Shown here: in pieces, positions 9,192 to 16,400 of the stretch
Position numbering within the stretch: the first letter of the stretch is position 1
How the letters are laid out: every line of letters starts with the position of its first letter
From: UBA685 sp002299005
GTDB taxonomy: Bacteria > Pseudomonadota > Alphaproteobacteria > Puniceispirillales > Puniceispirillaceae
Assembly: GCA_963966775.1 (NCBI GenBank)
Contig: CAXAAH010000011.1
Location: 1 to 41,878 of the forward strand
DNA length: 41,878 nt
Direction of reading: 5' to 3'
Notes under the pieces: generated by a model
The model's database searches: none
What the model was told of the DNA's origin: nothing
Seen by the model: only the letters and a program-made list of their open reading frames with translations
Translations under genes and position numbers: made by a program

Positions 9192-10702
9192 TAAAGCGCT
9201 CCCAATTTCGTAATTTTATGCTGTCCTGTCGCAAAGCCAATATGTTTTTGTTCCATATAAAACTCAAATGACCAATCGCCGCCATCACGGCCAATGCCGC
9301 TTGCCTTGACGCCGCCAAATGGGGTTGGCAGATGGCGGACATTCTCTGAATTGACCCAAATCATCCCCGCCTCAAGCGCATCAGTCATACGCAAAGAGCG
9401 CGTTAAATCATTCGTCCATAAATAGGCCGTCAGCCCATAGGTGGTATCATTCGCTAATGCGAGCGCTTCTTCTTCAGTGGCAAAAGGAATAGAGGTCAGA
9501 ACGGGGCCAAAGATTTCTTCTTGGGCGATACGCATATCATTGGTCGCATGCGTAAACAGGGTCGGGCGCACAAAATAGCCTTCATCCCCAAGGCTCTCTC
9601 CACCAGCGGCAATGAACGCGCCATCTTGTTTGGCGATATCAAAATAGCTTGTCACCTTGTCAAAATGCTCTTGTGTTACCAGCGGGCCAACCTCTGTTGC
9701 GGGGTCTAGCGGATGGCCGACCTTAATATTATTCACCCGCGCGATAAGTTTTTCTTCAAATTCATCTTTGATCGTATCTTGCACCAACAGGCGTGATGAG
9801 GATGTGCATCTCTCGCCATTAATCGAATAAATCATGAATATAACCGCATCAAGCGCGCGTTCTAAATCCGCATCATCAAAGACAATTACCGGGTTCTTGC
9901 CACCAAGCTCTAGGTGATTACGCTTCAGCGTATCTGCGCCTTGTTTGGTAATAAGACTGCCTGTGCGGCTCTCGCCCACAAAGGCAATGGCCTTGATCTT
10001 GGGATGCGCGCACAATGCCTTACCAGCATCCTCGCCAAAGCCATTAACCGTATTTAGCACACCCGGCGGCAGGCCTGCCTCTTCGGCAATCTCCACCAGC
10101 AAGCGCGCGGTCAAAGGCGAGGCCTCAGCCGGCTTATGAACCACCGTACACCCTGCGGCAAGGGCTGGTGCTATCTTCCAAGTTGACAGCATAAAGGGCG
10201 TATTCCACGGGGTAATCACCCCAACCGGCCCAATTGGCACACGCGTTGTCACATTCATCAAAGTCGGTGATTTCAGATGCTGTCCATCACGCGCTTGCAC
10301 GATTTGATCGGCAAAATAGCGGAAATTCTCAGCACCACGAAGGGCCGCTTTTGACATAAATTTATACGCTTGGCCCGTGTCCCAACATTCGCATAAAGCG
10401 ATTTCTTCGGCGCGCGCCTCAATACCCTCTGCGATACGTATTAAAACCTTCTTTCGCTCAAGGGCTGGCATATCACGCCATGCGGCAAAGGCATCATGCG
10501 CCGCCATCGCCGCTTTATCGATATCAGCTGCCGTACCATGCGCGACCTCACAGATAATTGTTTTATCAACAGGCGCGTGAGAGGCAAACACCCCGCCTGC
10601 CCCTGCCACATCTTGACCAGCGATACGGTTTAAAATGCCCGCATCTTTAAAGCGCGCAAGATAGCCATTTAACTTAGCTATATTGTCATTAAGAACGCTC
10701 AT
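9191..10702 (-). CDS. hpaE: 5-carboxymethyl-2-hydroxymuconate semialdehyde dehydrogenase
   Basis: This 503-aa NAD-dependent aldehyde dehydrogenase has all catalytic residues: Asn167 in TPWNTPF, Lys190 in VVHKPAEASP, Glu265 in LELGGKNP and the nucleophile Cys299 in NGERCTSSS. The FVGESRTG turn binds NAD. It oxidises the ring-cleavage aldehyde made by HpaD to 5-carboxymethyl-2-hydroxymuconate, and its position directly before hpaD fits that role. The ATG has AAGGA seven bases upstream and lies three bases after the hpaF stop. The close match to HpaE, including NGERCTSSSRLLVQ, makes a generic aldehyde dehydrogenase less likely. Confidence 0.94.
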   Translation of the reverse strand: MSVLNDNIAKLNGYLARFKDAGILNRIAGQDVAGAGGVFASHAPVDKTIICEVAHGTAADIDKAAMAAHDAFAAWRDMPALERKKVLIRIAEGIEARAEEIALCECWDTGQAYKFMSKAALRGAENFRYFADQIVQARDGQHLKSPTLMNVTTRVPIGPVGVITPWNTPFMLSTWKIAPALAAGCTVVHKPAEASPLTARLLVEIAEEAGLPPGVLNTVNGFGEDAGKALCAHPKIKAIAFVGESRTGSLITKQGADTLKRNHLELGGKNPVIVFDDADLERALDAVIFMIYSINGERCTSSSRLLVQDTIKDEFEEKLIARVNNIKVGHPLDPATEVGPLVTQEHFDKVTSYFDIAKQDGAFIAAGGESLGDEGYFVRPTLFTHATNDMRIAQEEIFGPVLTSIPFATEEEALALANDTTYGLTAYLWTNDLTRSLRMTDALEAGMIWVNSENVRHLPTPFGGVKASGIGRDGGDWSFEFYMEQKHIGFATGQHKITKLGAL

Positions 10703-10705
10703 GAC

Positions 10706-11089
10706 TTATCCTTCCATATGGTCGCGGATATTGCCGAATTTTGGGGCAAGATCCGCATCTATATCGCGCATTTCGGCTGATAGGGCAATTGAATAGCCGG
10801 CCATCGCAGGCGCGGTAAACTCTTTTAAGGTGGCGAAAATCTCTGCCATCGCTTCTTGCTTCACCGCATCAGGGCGCCCTGCCCGAAGGCGCACAGATAA
10901 ATCGATAAAGCCATGTTTTGGGTTACCATCTGCCATCGCATAATGATCAACACGCAACGCACGCACACGCACCCCAGCGGTTGAAAATGTCTGGCTTGTC
11001 TCAGCATAGGCGCGGATAGCCTCGCACAAGGCGGCGATATCAATAATGTCTTCTAGATTGGCTGAATAGTCGATGTGAAAATGTGCCAT
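10706..11089 (-). CDS. hpaF: 5-carboxymethyl-2-hydroxymuconate delta-isomerase, lacking Pro-1
   Basis: The 127-aa protein aligns with HpaF/CHMI of the tautomerase superfamily: an MxHF start, AGVRVRALRVDHYAMADG where E. coli has AGIRSR...MADG, then LRAGRPDAVKQ. It should convert 5-carboxymethyl-2-hydroxymuconate to its 2-oxo isomer, the step between HpaE and the FAH-family decarboxylase. I chose the ATG at 11089 because AAGGAG lies six bases upstream and the protein then begins at the family's conserved N-terminus; an in-frame start at 11146 has no RBS. The odd point is residue 2. It is Ala (GCA) where the family has the catalytic Pro (CCN) that becomes residue 1 after Met removal. The enzyme may therefore be impaired or use another base. 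Confidence 0.88.
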   Translation of the reverse strand: MAHFHIDYSANLEDIIDIAALCEAIRAYAETSQTFSTAGVRVRALRVDHYAMADGNPKHGFIDLSVRLRAGRPDAVKQEAMAEIFATLKEFTAPAMAGYSIALSAEMRDIDADLAPKFGNIRDHMEG

Positions 11090-11164
11090 TCGCGCTCCTT
11101 CGCATGATGGTGCTTTGGTTACAATATATAAGCGCCTTATTGTCACTCAGGTGATAAGGAAACC

Positions 11165-11977
11165 TTAATGGCCCGCATTATCGCCCGCAATATCGCTTAT
11201 AATTCCTCGCACAATATCCCCTACCTCTTCACCTGATGTGCGCAAACCATGCTTTCGTGCTTCATTTGGATAGGCATTAAACACCGTGCCAAAAGATGGC
11301 CGTGCCTTAATCGCCTGCCACCAGTCTTTGAGATGCGGGAACCCCTCCCACAAGAACGCAAAACTCAGCTCTTCTAGGCGTGAGACAAAGGGCGTTAATG
11401 CCGCATCTGCTAGGCCATAAGTCTCGCCTGATAAAAATCGCTGCTCTGCCAGCGCATCTTCCATATCAGATAGCATTTGATAGAGCGTCTTAATCCCTTT
11501 TTGCGTTGCCGGCGCCATAATGCCTTGTTCGACCACTTGGCGTCTTGCCGCGCGGCGCGTCTCATCGGGGATATCTGCATAATAGACCGCAAGCTGTTCA
11601 GCTGTTTTGGTCAGAACTTCCTTGCGCCGGAAGACACCATAGGTCACCGCCCCTGTTGCTGGCAGATATAAATCATCTGCTTTTTTCATCCAAGCGGCAA
11701 TGCGCGCCCGCAAAAGCGCATCATCAGGCAGAAGGCGCGGCCCCTCAAAAGCCTCTTCGCAATAAGTCATGATGATAGAGGATTCGATAATTACCTGCCC
11801 CTCATGCACCATCGTTGGCACCACCGCATTCGGGTTCATCGCCAAATAGGCAGGCGTCACCAAATCACCTGCGTCTCTATCCAGCACGCGATGCATGAAA
11901 TCAACACCCTTTTCAGCCAGCGTCAATCGCACCTTATAAGCACAAGTCGCGGTCGGGAAATAATATAGCTCCAACAA
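11165..11977 (-). CDS. Glutathione S-transferase family protein of the hpa operon
   Basis: The protein of about 270 aa has an N-terminal thioredoxin-fold GST domain (LYYFPTATCAYKVRLTLAEKG, then VVPTMVHEGQVIIESSIIM, the cis-Pro and Glu-Ser glutathione-binding motif) and an all-helical C-terminal domain from about residue 90. The ESSIIMTY region and the long helical domain are reminiscent of LigF-type beta-etherase GSTs, but this is a resemblance only. It is the first gene of the homoprotocatechuate operon, so it may protect against or process a reactive intermediate. No ATG sits near the fold's start. The TTG at 11977 (or 11974) has AAGGTG six bases upstream and gives the usual short GST N-terminus, while ATGs near 12022-12040 lack an RBS. 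Function beyond the GST fold is unknown. Confidence 0.8.
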   Translation of the reverse strand: MLELYYFPTATCAYKVRLTLAEKGVDFMHRVLDRDAGDLVTPAYLAMNPNAVVPTMVHEGQVIIESSIIMTYCEEAFEGPRLLPDDALLRARIAAWMKKADDLYLPATGAVTYGVFRRKEVLTKTAEQLAVYYADIPDETRRAARRQVVEQGIMAPATQKGIKTLYQMLSDMEDALAEQRFLSGETYGLADAALTPFVSRLEELSFAFLWEGFPHLKDWWQAIKARPSFGTVFNAYPNEARKHGLRTSGEEVGDIVRGIISDIAGDNAGH

Positions 11978-12024
11978 TGCACACACCTTATTTTTACCAG
12001 ATAATAACAGCCAGCTTTTCATCA

Positions 12025-12039
12025 TGACTATGATAGTCA
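12025..12039. promoter_or_regulatory. 15-bp palindrome upstream of the hpa operon (candidate operator)
   Basis: TGACTATGATAGTCA is a perfect inverted repeat (7-bp arms, one central base). It lies about 50 bases upstream of the first gene of the minus-strand hpa operon and in the divergent region before the GST at 12259. Such dyads are bound by MarR- or GntR-type regulators; hpa operons are commonly controlled by the MarR-type HpaR, but no such gene lies next to this one. Seen directly; operator role inferred. Confidence 0.45.
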
Positions 12040-12258
12040 ATAGAGGGATTCAAGAGTTGCGGTTTTTTGCCACCCTGTCAAACGTAGAAGGGCGTTAATT
12101 TAGCGCATTTCAAATTTAACGATCCTCCCCCTTTAAACTATCAATCAGCCAATCAATTCTCAAAAGAGCAACATCGGCTGATTTTGACCGCCATAGATAA
12201 TCATGCCATCCTGATATTCTGGACAAGAGAAAATGAGCAGTATGAGGGAGGCAGGATG

Positions 12259-12939
12259 ATGTCCTTGAAATTGATTTACTTTAAAATGCGCGCTTTGGCA
12301 GAGGCACCACAAATGTTAATGCGCCATCATAATGTGGCCTATGATTATGTGATGTCATGGGATCATTTCGATGATGTTTGGGCCAATGTAAAGCCAACCA
12401 TCGCCTTTCGCCAATTACCCATGCTAGAGGTTGATGGTACGCATCAGATTTGTCAGAGCATCGCCATTATGAGCTATATTGAGAGATATGCTGGCATTGC
12501 CTTAACAGACCCTGTCCAACAGGCACAAGCTGCCGCCATTACACAAAGCGCGCAAGAATTATTTGCGCCCCTGAACCCGGCTGTGAACTTTGCCGTCGGC
12601 GATGATTTTACAGCCAAGCGTGAGGCGATGCGTGATATGCTTGTGGGGCGTTTTGCTGATTTGGTGCGTTGTTTAGATGTCTATGAGGGGCGTTTCTTTT
12701 TCGATGACATGCCGCGTTCAGCCGAATTTGCCGCCTATCACCATCTCGATCTTTCACGCCATTTAGACCCGGGCATTCTGTCACAATTCCCGCGCCTCGA
12801 AGCCTTCGTAGCAGATATAGAAGCCCTGCCAGCAATTGCGGCCTATCTAGCAGAGCGACCAGCGTTAATAGATGTTGGCATCGCGCCTAAATTAGTGATT
12901 GAGGGCGCACCTCATCCAACAGGGGTTCATAAGACCTAA
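12259..12939 (+). CDS. Glutathione S-transferase (sigma-like)
   Basis: The protein of about 226 aa has a short N-terminal GST domain: LIYFKMRALAEAPQML in place of the usual Tyr-containing loop, then RQLPMLEVDGTHQICQSIAI, a clear glutathione-binding LP-(M/V)-L...QS motif. A helical C-terminal domain follows. The order resembles sigma-class or prostaglandin-synthase-like GSTs. GGAGG lies seven bases before ATG 12259 and four before the adjacent ATG 12256, so either may be used. It is divergent from the hpa operon, sharing a 280-base region that contains the 12025-12039 palindrome, which hints at common control. Substrate unknown. Confidence 0.85.
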   Translation: MSLKLIYFKMRALAEAPQMLMRHHNVAYDYVMSWDHFDDVWANVKPTIAFRQLPMLEVDGTHQICQSIAIMSYIERYAGIALTDPVQQAQAAAITQSAQELFAPLNPAVNFAVGDDFTAKREAMRDMLVGRFADLVRCLDVYEGRFFFDDMPRSAEFAAYHHLDLSRHLDPGILSQFPRLEAFVADIEALPAIAAYLAERPALIDVGIAPKLVIEGAPHPTGVHKT

Positions 12940-12975
12940 CAGCCATTTATGGCCAGTCGCACTTTTACCCAAAAA

Positions 12976-13006
12976 GGGGCAGGGCCACCAAAAGCCACCC
13001 TGCCCC
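12976..13006 (-). terminator. Rho-independent terminator of the sugar-acid operon
   Basis: The 9-bp inverted repeat GGGGCAGGG/CCCTGCCCC encloses a 13-base loop. Read on the minus strand it is followed by TTTTT. It lies just after the stop of the FAH-family gene at 13018 and so ends the minus-strand SDR-FAH transcript. On the plus strand there is no T-run after it, so it is unlikely to serve the GST gene ending at 12939. Confidence 0.8.
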
Positions 13007-13017
13007 CTTAAGCGATA

Positions 13018-13863
13018 TTACGCATCTTGTCCGACGATTTGGCGCTGATGGCCTAGCCCTTCAATATGCAATTCCATGACATCCCCTTCTTTGAGGAACA
13101 CAGGCTCTGGCTTCATGCCTAACCCGACGCCTGGCGGAGTGCCTGTTGAAATCACATCACCTGGGTGAAGTGTCATCAGCTGTGATAGATGCGAGATAAT
13201 TTCAGCGACGGTGAAAATCATCGTCGAGGTATTGCCTGTCTGCATGCGCTTGCCATTCACATCAAGGCTCATCGACAAATTCTGTGGATCTGCCACCTCA
13301 TCAGCGGTCAAAAGAAACGGGCCAATCGGGCCAAATGTATCGCATGATTTGCCCTTGGTCCATTGCCCTGAAAGCTTGGCCTGATAGTGACGCTCTGAGA
13401 CATCATTAGCGATAAAATAGCCGCCCACATAATCAAGCGCCTCTTCCACCGATACATATTTACAAGGCTGTGAGATGACAACGCCAAGCTCTACCTCCCA
13501 ATCTGTTTGGGTGGAACCGCGCGGCAACATCACCATATCATTTGGGCCAACCACAGCAGAGGTCGCCTTCATAAATAAAATCGGGTTTTTGGGAATAGGC
13601 GCCCCTGTTTCGGCCGCATGGTCTGAATAATTCAGGCCAATACACATAAATTTGCCAATCCCGCCAACACAAGCGCCCAAGCGCGGATTACCTTCGACAA
13701 TCGGCAAGCTGTTAAGGTCAGCCGCCTTCATCGCGTCAAGCCGGCTAAAGAGTGCCATGCCATTAATATCATCAACCACAGATGATAAATCGCGGATATT
13801 GCCCTCGCCATCAATCGCGCCCGGCTTTTCTGCGCACATATCGCCATAACGAACTAGTTTCAT
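13018..13863 (-). CDS. FAH-family hydrolase, probably 2,4-diketo-3-deoxy-sugar-acid hydrolase
   Basis: This 281-aa fumarylacetoacetate hydrolase-fold protein has the full catalytic core: CIGLNYSDHAAETG, KATSAVVGPND, the metal-binding segment DWEVELGVVIS, the conserved Asp in NDVSER, GQWTKGKSCDTFGPIGP, and PGDVISTGTPPGVG. The combination KSCDTFGPIGP...TPPGVGLG is typical, as I recall, of 2,4-diketo-3-deoxy-L-fuconate (or L-rhamnonate) hydrolases, which split the diketo acid into pyruvate plus lactate or glycolate. The SDR immediately upstream on the same strand would make its substrate. A good RBS (GAGGGA) precedes the ATG. Other FAH-family activities (acylpyruvase, ureidoglycolate lyase-like) cannot be excluded. 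Confidence 0.82.
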   Translation of the reverse strand: MKLVRYGDMCAEKPGAIDGEGNIRDLSSVVDDINGMALFSRLDAMKAADLNSLPIVEGNPRLGACVGGIGKFMCIGLNYSDHAAETGAPIPKNPILFMKATSAVVGPNDMVMLPRGSTQTDWEVELGVVISQPCKYVSVEEALDYVGGYFIANDVSERHYQAKLSGQWTKGKSCDTFGPIGPFLLTADEVADPQNLSMSLDVNGKRMQTGNTSTMIFTVAEIISHLSQLMTLHPGDVISTGTPPGVGLGMKPEPVFLKEGDVMELHIEGLGHQRQIVGQDA

Positions 13864-13908
13864 AACGTCCCTCTTTACTTGTTTTGCCCCAAAATGAGGC
13901 GTCTAATG

Positions 13909-14661
13909 CTAGATGGTCCAACCACCATCAATGATAAATTCCTTGCCCGTAACAAAGGCGCTTTCATCTGATGCCAGATACACAGCCATGGCGGCAATTT
14001 CTTCTGGCTTGCCAATACGGCCCATCGGTTGGCGATTGATAAAATCTTGCATCGCTTTATCGAAATCACCAGTCGCCCGCATCCGATCATGAAGCGACGG
14101 GCTCTCAACCGTACCGGGGCAAATGCAATTACAGCGCACACCTGTTGTCACATAATCACGCGCCACAGACTTGGTCAGGCCAATCACCGCCGCCTTTGTG
14201 ACACCGTAAATAAAGCGATTTGGCACCCCTGCAACAGATGAGACCACAGATGACATATTCACAATCGAGCCTGTCTTGCGCGCAATCATCCCCGGCAGAG
14301 CGGCACGAATGGTGCGGTACATTGACCGCACATTAAGGTCCATGCCCATCTCCCATTCATCATCATTTGATTCAAGCAAAGTGCCAGCATGCACAAACCC
14401 TGCGCAATTAAACAGAATATCAGGCTCAGCGCGTGCCACCCCCTCTTTGACAGACGCATCATCGCAGGCATCAAGATGAAAGACGCTCACACCGCTAAGG
14501 CCCATCGCCTCCAATTCGGCTAGCTTTTCATCATTAATATCTGTCGCAAAGACGCGCGCGCCCTCTTTTGACATGGCGATTGTTGTGGCAAGGCCAATCC
14601 CTTGCGCCGCCGCGGTTACAAGCGCTGTTTTGCCATCGAGGCGTCCTGTTTTATCTGCCAT
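13909..14661 (-). CDS. SDR dehydrogenase, probably 2-keto-3-deoxy-sugar-acid dehydrogenase
   Basis: This 250-aa classical short-chain dehydrogenase has a Rossmann loop TAAAQGIG, Asp41 after the second strand (favouring NAD), Asn110, and the catalytic set Ser137/138, Tyr152 and Lys156 in YGVTK. The C-terminal FVTGKEFIIDGGW is typical. The sequence resembles 2-keto-3-deoxy-L-fuconate dehydrogenases, which oxidise the C4 hydroxyl to a 2,4-diketo acid, and the downstream FAH-family hydrolase (45-base gap) is the expected next enzyme. I chose the ATG at 14661; an upstream in-frame start at 14733 adds 24 residues before the Rossmann strand without an RBS. The TAAAQGIG loop has Ala where TGxxxGxG has Gly, a tolerated variant. 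Confidence 0.85.
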   Translation of the reverse strand: MADKTGRLDGKTALVTAAAQGIGLATTIAMSKEGARVFATDINDEKLAELEAMGLSGVSVFHLDACDDASVKEGVARAEPDILFNCAGFVHAGTLLESNDDEWEMGMDLNVRSMYRTIRAALPGMIARKTGSIVNMSSVVSSVAGVPNRFIYGVTKAAVIGLTKSVARDYVTTGVRCNCICPGTVESPSLHDRMRATGDFDKAMQDFINRQPMGRIGKPEEIAAMAVYLASDESAFVTGKEFIIDGGWTI

Positions 14662-14840
14662 AGGAATAATCACCCTCACCTGATTGAACGAGCTTTTTAT
14701 AAGCTTGCCACTTTGCGGGCATGTTGCAAGCACTAATCAGCTTAAACCGCTTTTGAGTTTCACCTTGACAAGCAGCGGCCCTCATCTCCACAGTTTTAGT
14801 GCCATATTGGCCAATCAAATTGAAAAGGTGAGTTTGTACT

Positions 14841-16352
14841 ATGTCTGATTTCATTCGCTTAAATGAGGCCGATAATGTGGTCACCGCCACCGCTAGTCTG
14901 GAAGCAGGCATCGCCATCGAAGACACAGTCACAAACAGCCTTATTCCGCGCAATCACAAAATCGCCACAACAGACATCAAAACAGGCGAGCCTGTGATTA
15001 AATATGCACAAATCATTGGCTATGCCTCAGAGGATATTACAGCAGGCAGTCATATTCATACCGACAATGTGGCCTTTCGGAATACCGAACAAGATTACGA
15101 ATTTTCAACTAACCTATCAGCCATACCGATGGTGCCAGAGGCAGAGCGCGATCATTTCATGGGCTATCGGCGCCCGAACGGCAAAGTTGGCACGCGCAAT
15201 TATATTGGCATCCTGACATCCGTGAATTGCTCAGCCACCGCCGCGCGCATGATAGCCTCTCATTTTGGGCCAGAAGAGCTTGCGCATTATCCAAATGTCG
15301 ATGGGGTCGTCGCCTTTGTGCATGGCACAGGGTGCGGCATGGCAGGCCAAGGTGAAGGCTTTGAGGCATTGCAACGCGTGATGTGGGGCTATGCGCGCAA
15401 TCCAAATCATGTTGGCGTCATCATGGTAGGGCTAGGCTGTGAGATGAACCAAATTGATTGGCTATTAGAAGCCTATGGCCTTCAGCAGGGCCCGCTTTTC
15501 AAAACGATGAATATTCAAGACACGCAAGGGCTTGCCAAAACGGTTGAAACAGGCATCGCGATGGTCAAAGACATGCTGCCAGAGGCGAATAAATCAGTGC
15601 GCGAGCCCTGCCCTGTCTCTGAGCTAATGGTGGCTTTGCAATGTGGCGGCTCTGACGCGCTATCAGGGGTGACAGCCAATCCGGCCCTTGGCTATGCGTG
15701 CGATTTGTTGGTCGCACAAGGCGGCACAGGTGTGCTGGCAGAAACCCCTGAAATTTATGGCGCAGAGCATCTATTAACGCGCCGTGCGCTCACAGAAGAT
15801 GTTGGCCGCGATCTGATTGGGCTGATACATTGGTGGGAGGATTATACCGCGCGCAACAAAGGCTCGATGGATAACAACCCTAGCCCCGGCAATAAAAAAG
15901 GCGGGCTCACGACCATCTTGGAAAAGTCACTTGGCGCGGCGGCCAAAGGCGGCACAACGCCGCTAACCGGTGTCTATAAATATGCTGAGCCTGTGACCGC
16001 CAAAGGGTTCACCTTTATGGATTCACCCGGCTATGATCCCGCCTCGGTCACAGGGCAAATTGCCAGCGGCTGTAACCTTGTGACCTTCACCACAGGGCGC
16101 GGTTCTGCCTTTGGCTCAAAGCCAGCACCTTGCATCAAAATTGCCACCAATACCGAGATGTATAACCGCCTAGAGCCTGATATGGATATTAACGCAGGCG
16201 CGATGTTAACGCATGGCCAGACCTTAGAAGAAAAAGGGCGCGAGATTTATCAGATGCTGATTGATGTGGCATCTGGCAAGCAATCCAAATCCGAAGCCCA
16301 AGGCCTTGGCGATTATGAATTCGTGCCTTGGCAAATTGGCGCAACAATGTAG
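14841..16352 (+). CDS. UxaA-family sugar-acid dehydratase
   Basis: The 503-aa protein has the altronate dehydratase architecture: an N-terminal SAF domain (about 1-95) followed by the UxaA catalytic domain, with YRRPNGKVGTRNYIGI, HGTGCGMAG, GLGCEMNQ, LQCGGSDALSGVTANPALG and the C-terminal GCNLVTFTTGRGSAFG. The conserved cysteines fit an Fe-dependent active site. Family members dehydrate aldonic acids (altronate, galactarate, arabinonate) to 2-keto-3-deoxy acids. The SDR and FAH hydrolase divergent from it would carry such a product onward, so the three may form a non-phosphorylative sugar-acid route. RBS AAGGTGAG lies eight bases before the ATG. The exact sugar acid is unknown, and the symbol uxaA would overstate what is known. 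Confidence 0.88.
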   Translation: MSDFIRLNEADNVVTATASLEAGIAIEDTVTNSLIPRNHKIATTDIKTGEPVIKYAQIIGYASEDITAGSHIHTDNVAFRNTEQDYEFSTNLSAIPMVPEAERDHFMGYRRPNGKVGTRNYIGILTSVNCSATAARMIASHFGPEELAHYPNVDGVVAFVHGTGCGMAGQGEGFEALQRVMWGYARNPNHVGVIMVGLGCEMNQIDWLLEAYGLQQGPLFKTMNIQDTQGLAKTVETGIAMVKDMLPEANKSVREPCPVSELMVALQCGGSDALSGVTANPALGYACDLLVAQGGTGVLAETPEIYGAEHLLTRRALTEDVGRDLIGLIHWWEDYTARNKGSMDNNPSPGNKKGGLTTILEKSLGAAAKGGTTPLTGVYKYAEPVTAKGFTFMDSPGYDPASVTGQIASGCNLVTFTTGRGSAFGSKPAPCIKIATNTEMYNRLEPDMDINAGAMLTHGQTLEEKGREIYQMLIDVASGKQSKSEAQGLGDYEFVPWQIGATM

Positions 16353-16400
16353 GAAGAGGCTTATCTTAACGCCTCATCCACACTCTTGCTAATCTACACG

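Noticed and set aside
16352..16400. GAGGC/GCCTC inverted repeat between the UxaA-family gene and matB
   Set aside because: Five-base stem with a ten-base loop and no T-run on either strand; too weak to call a terminator.
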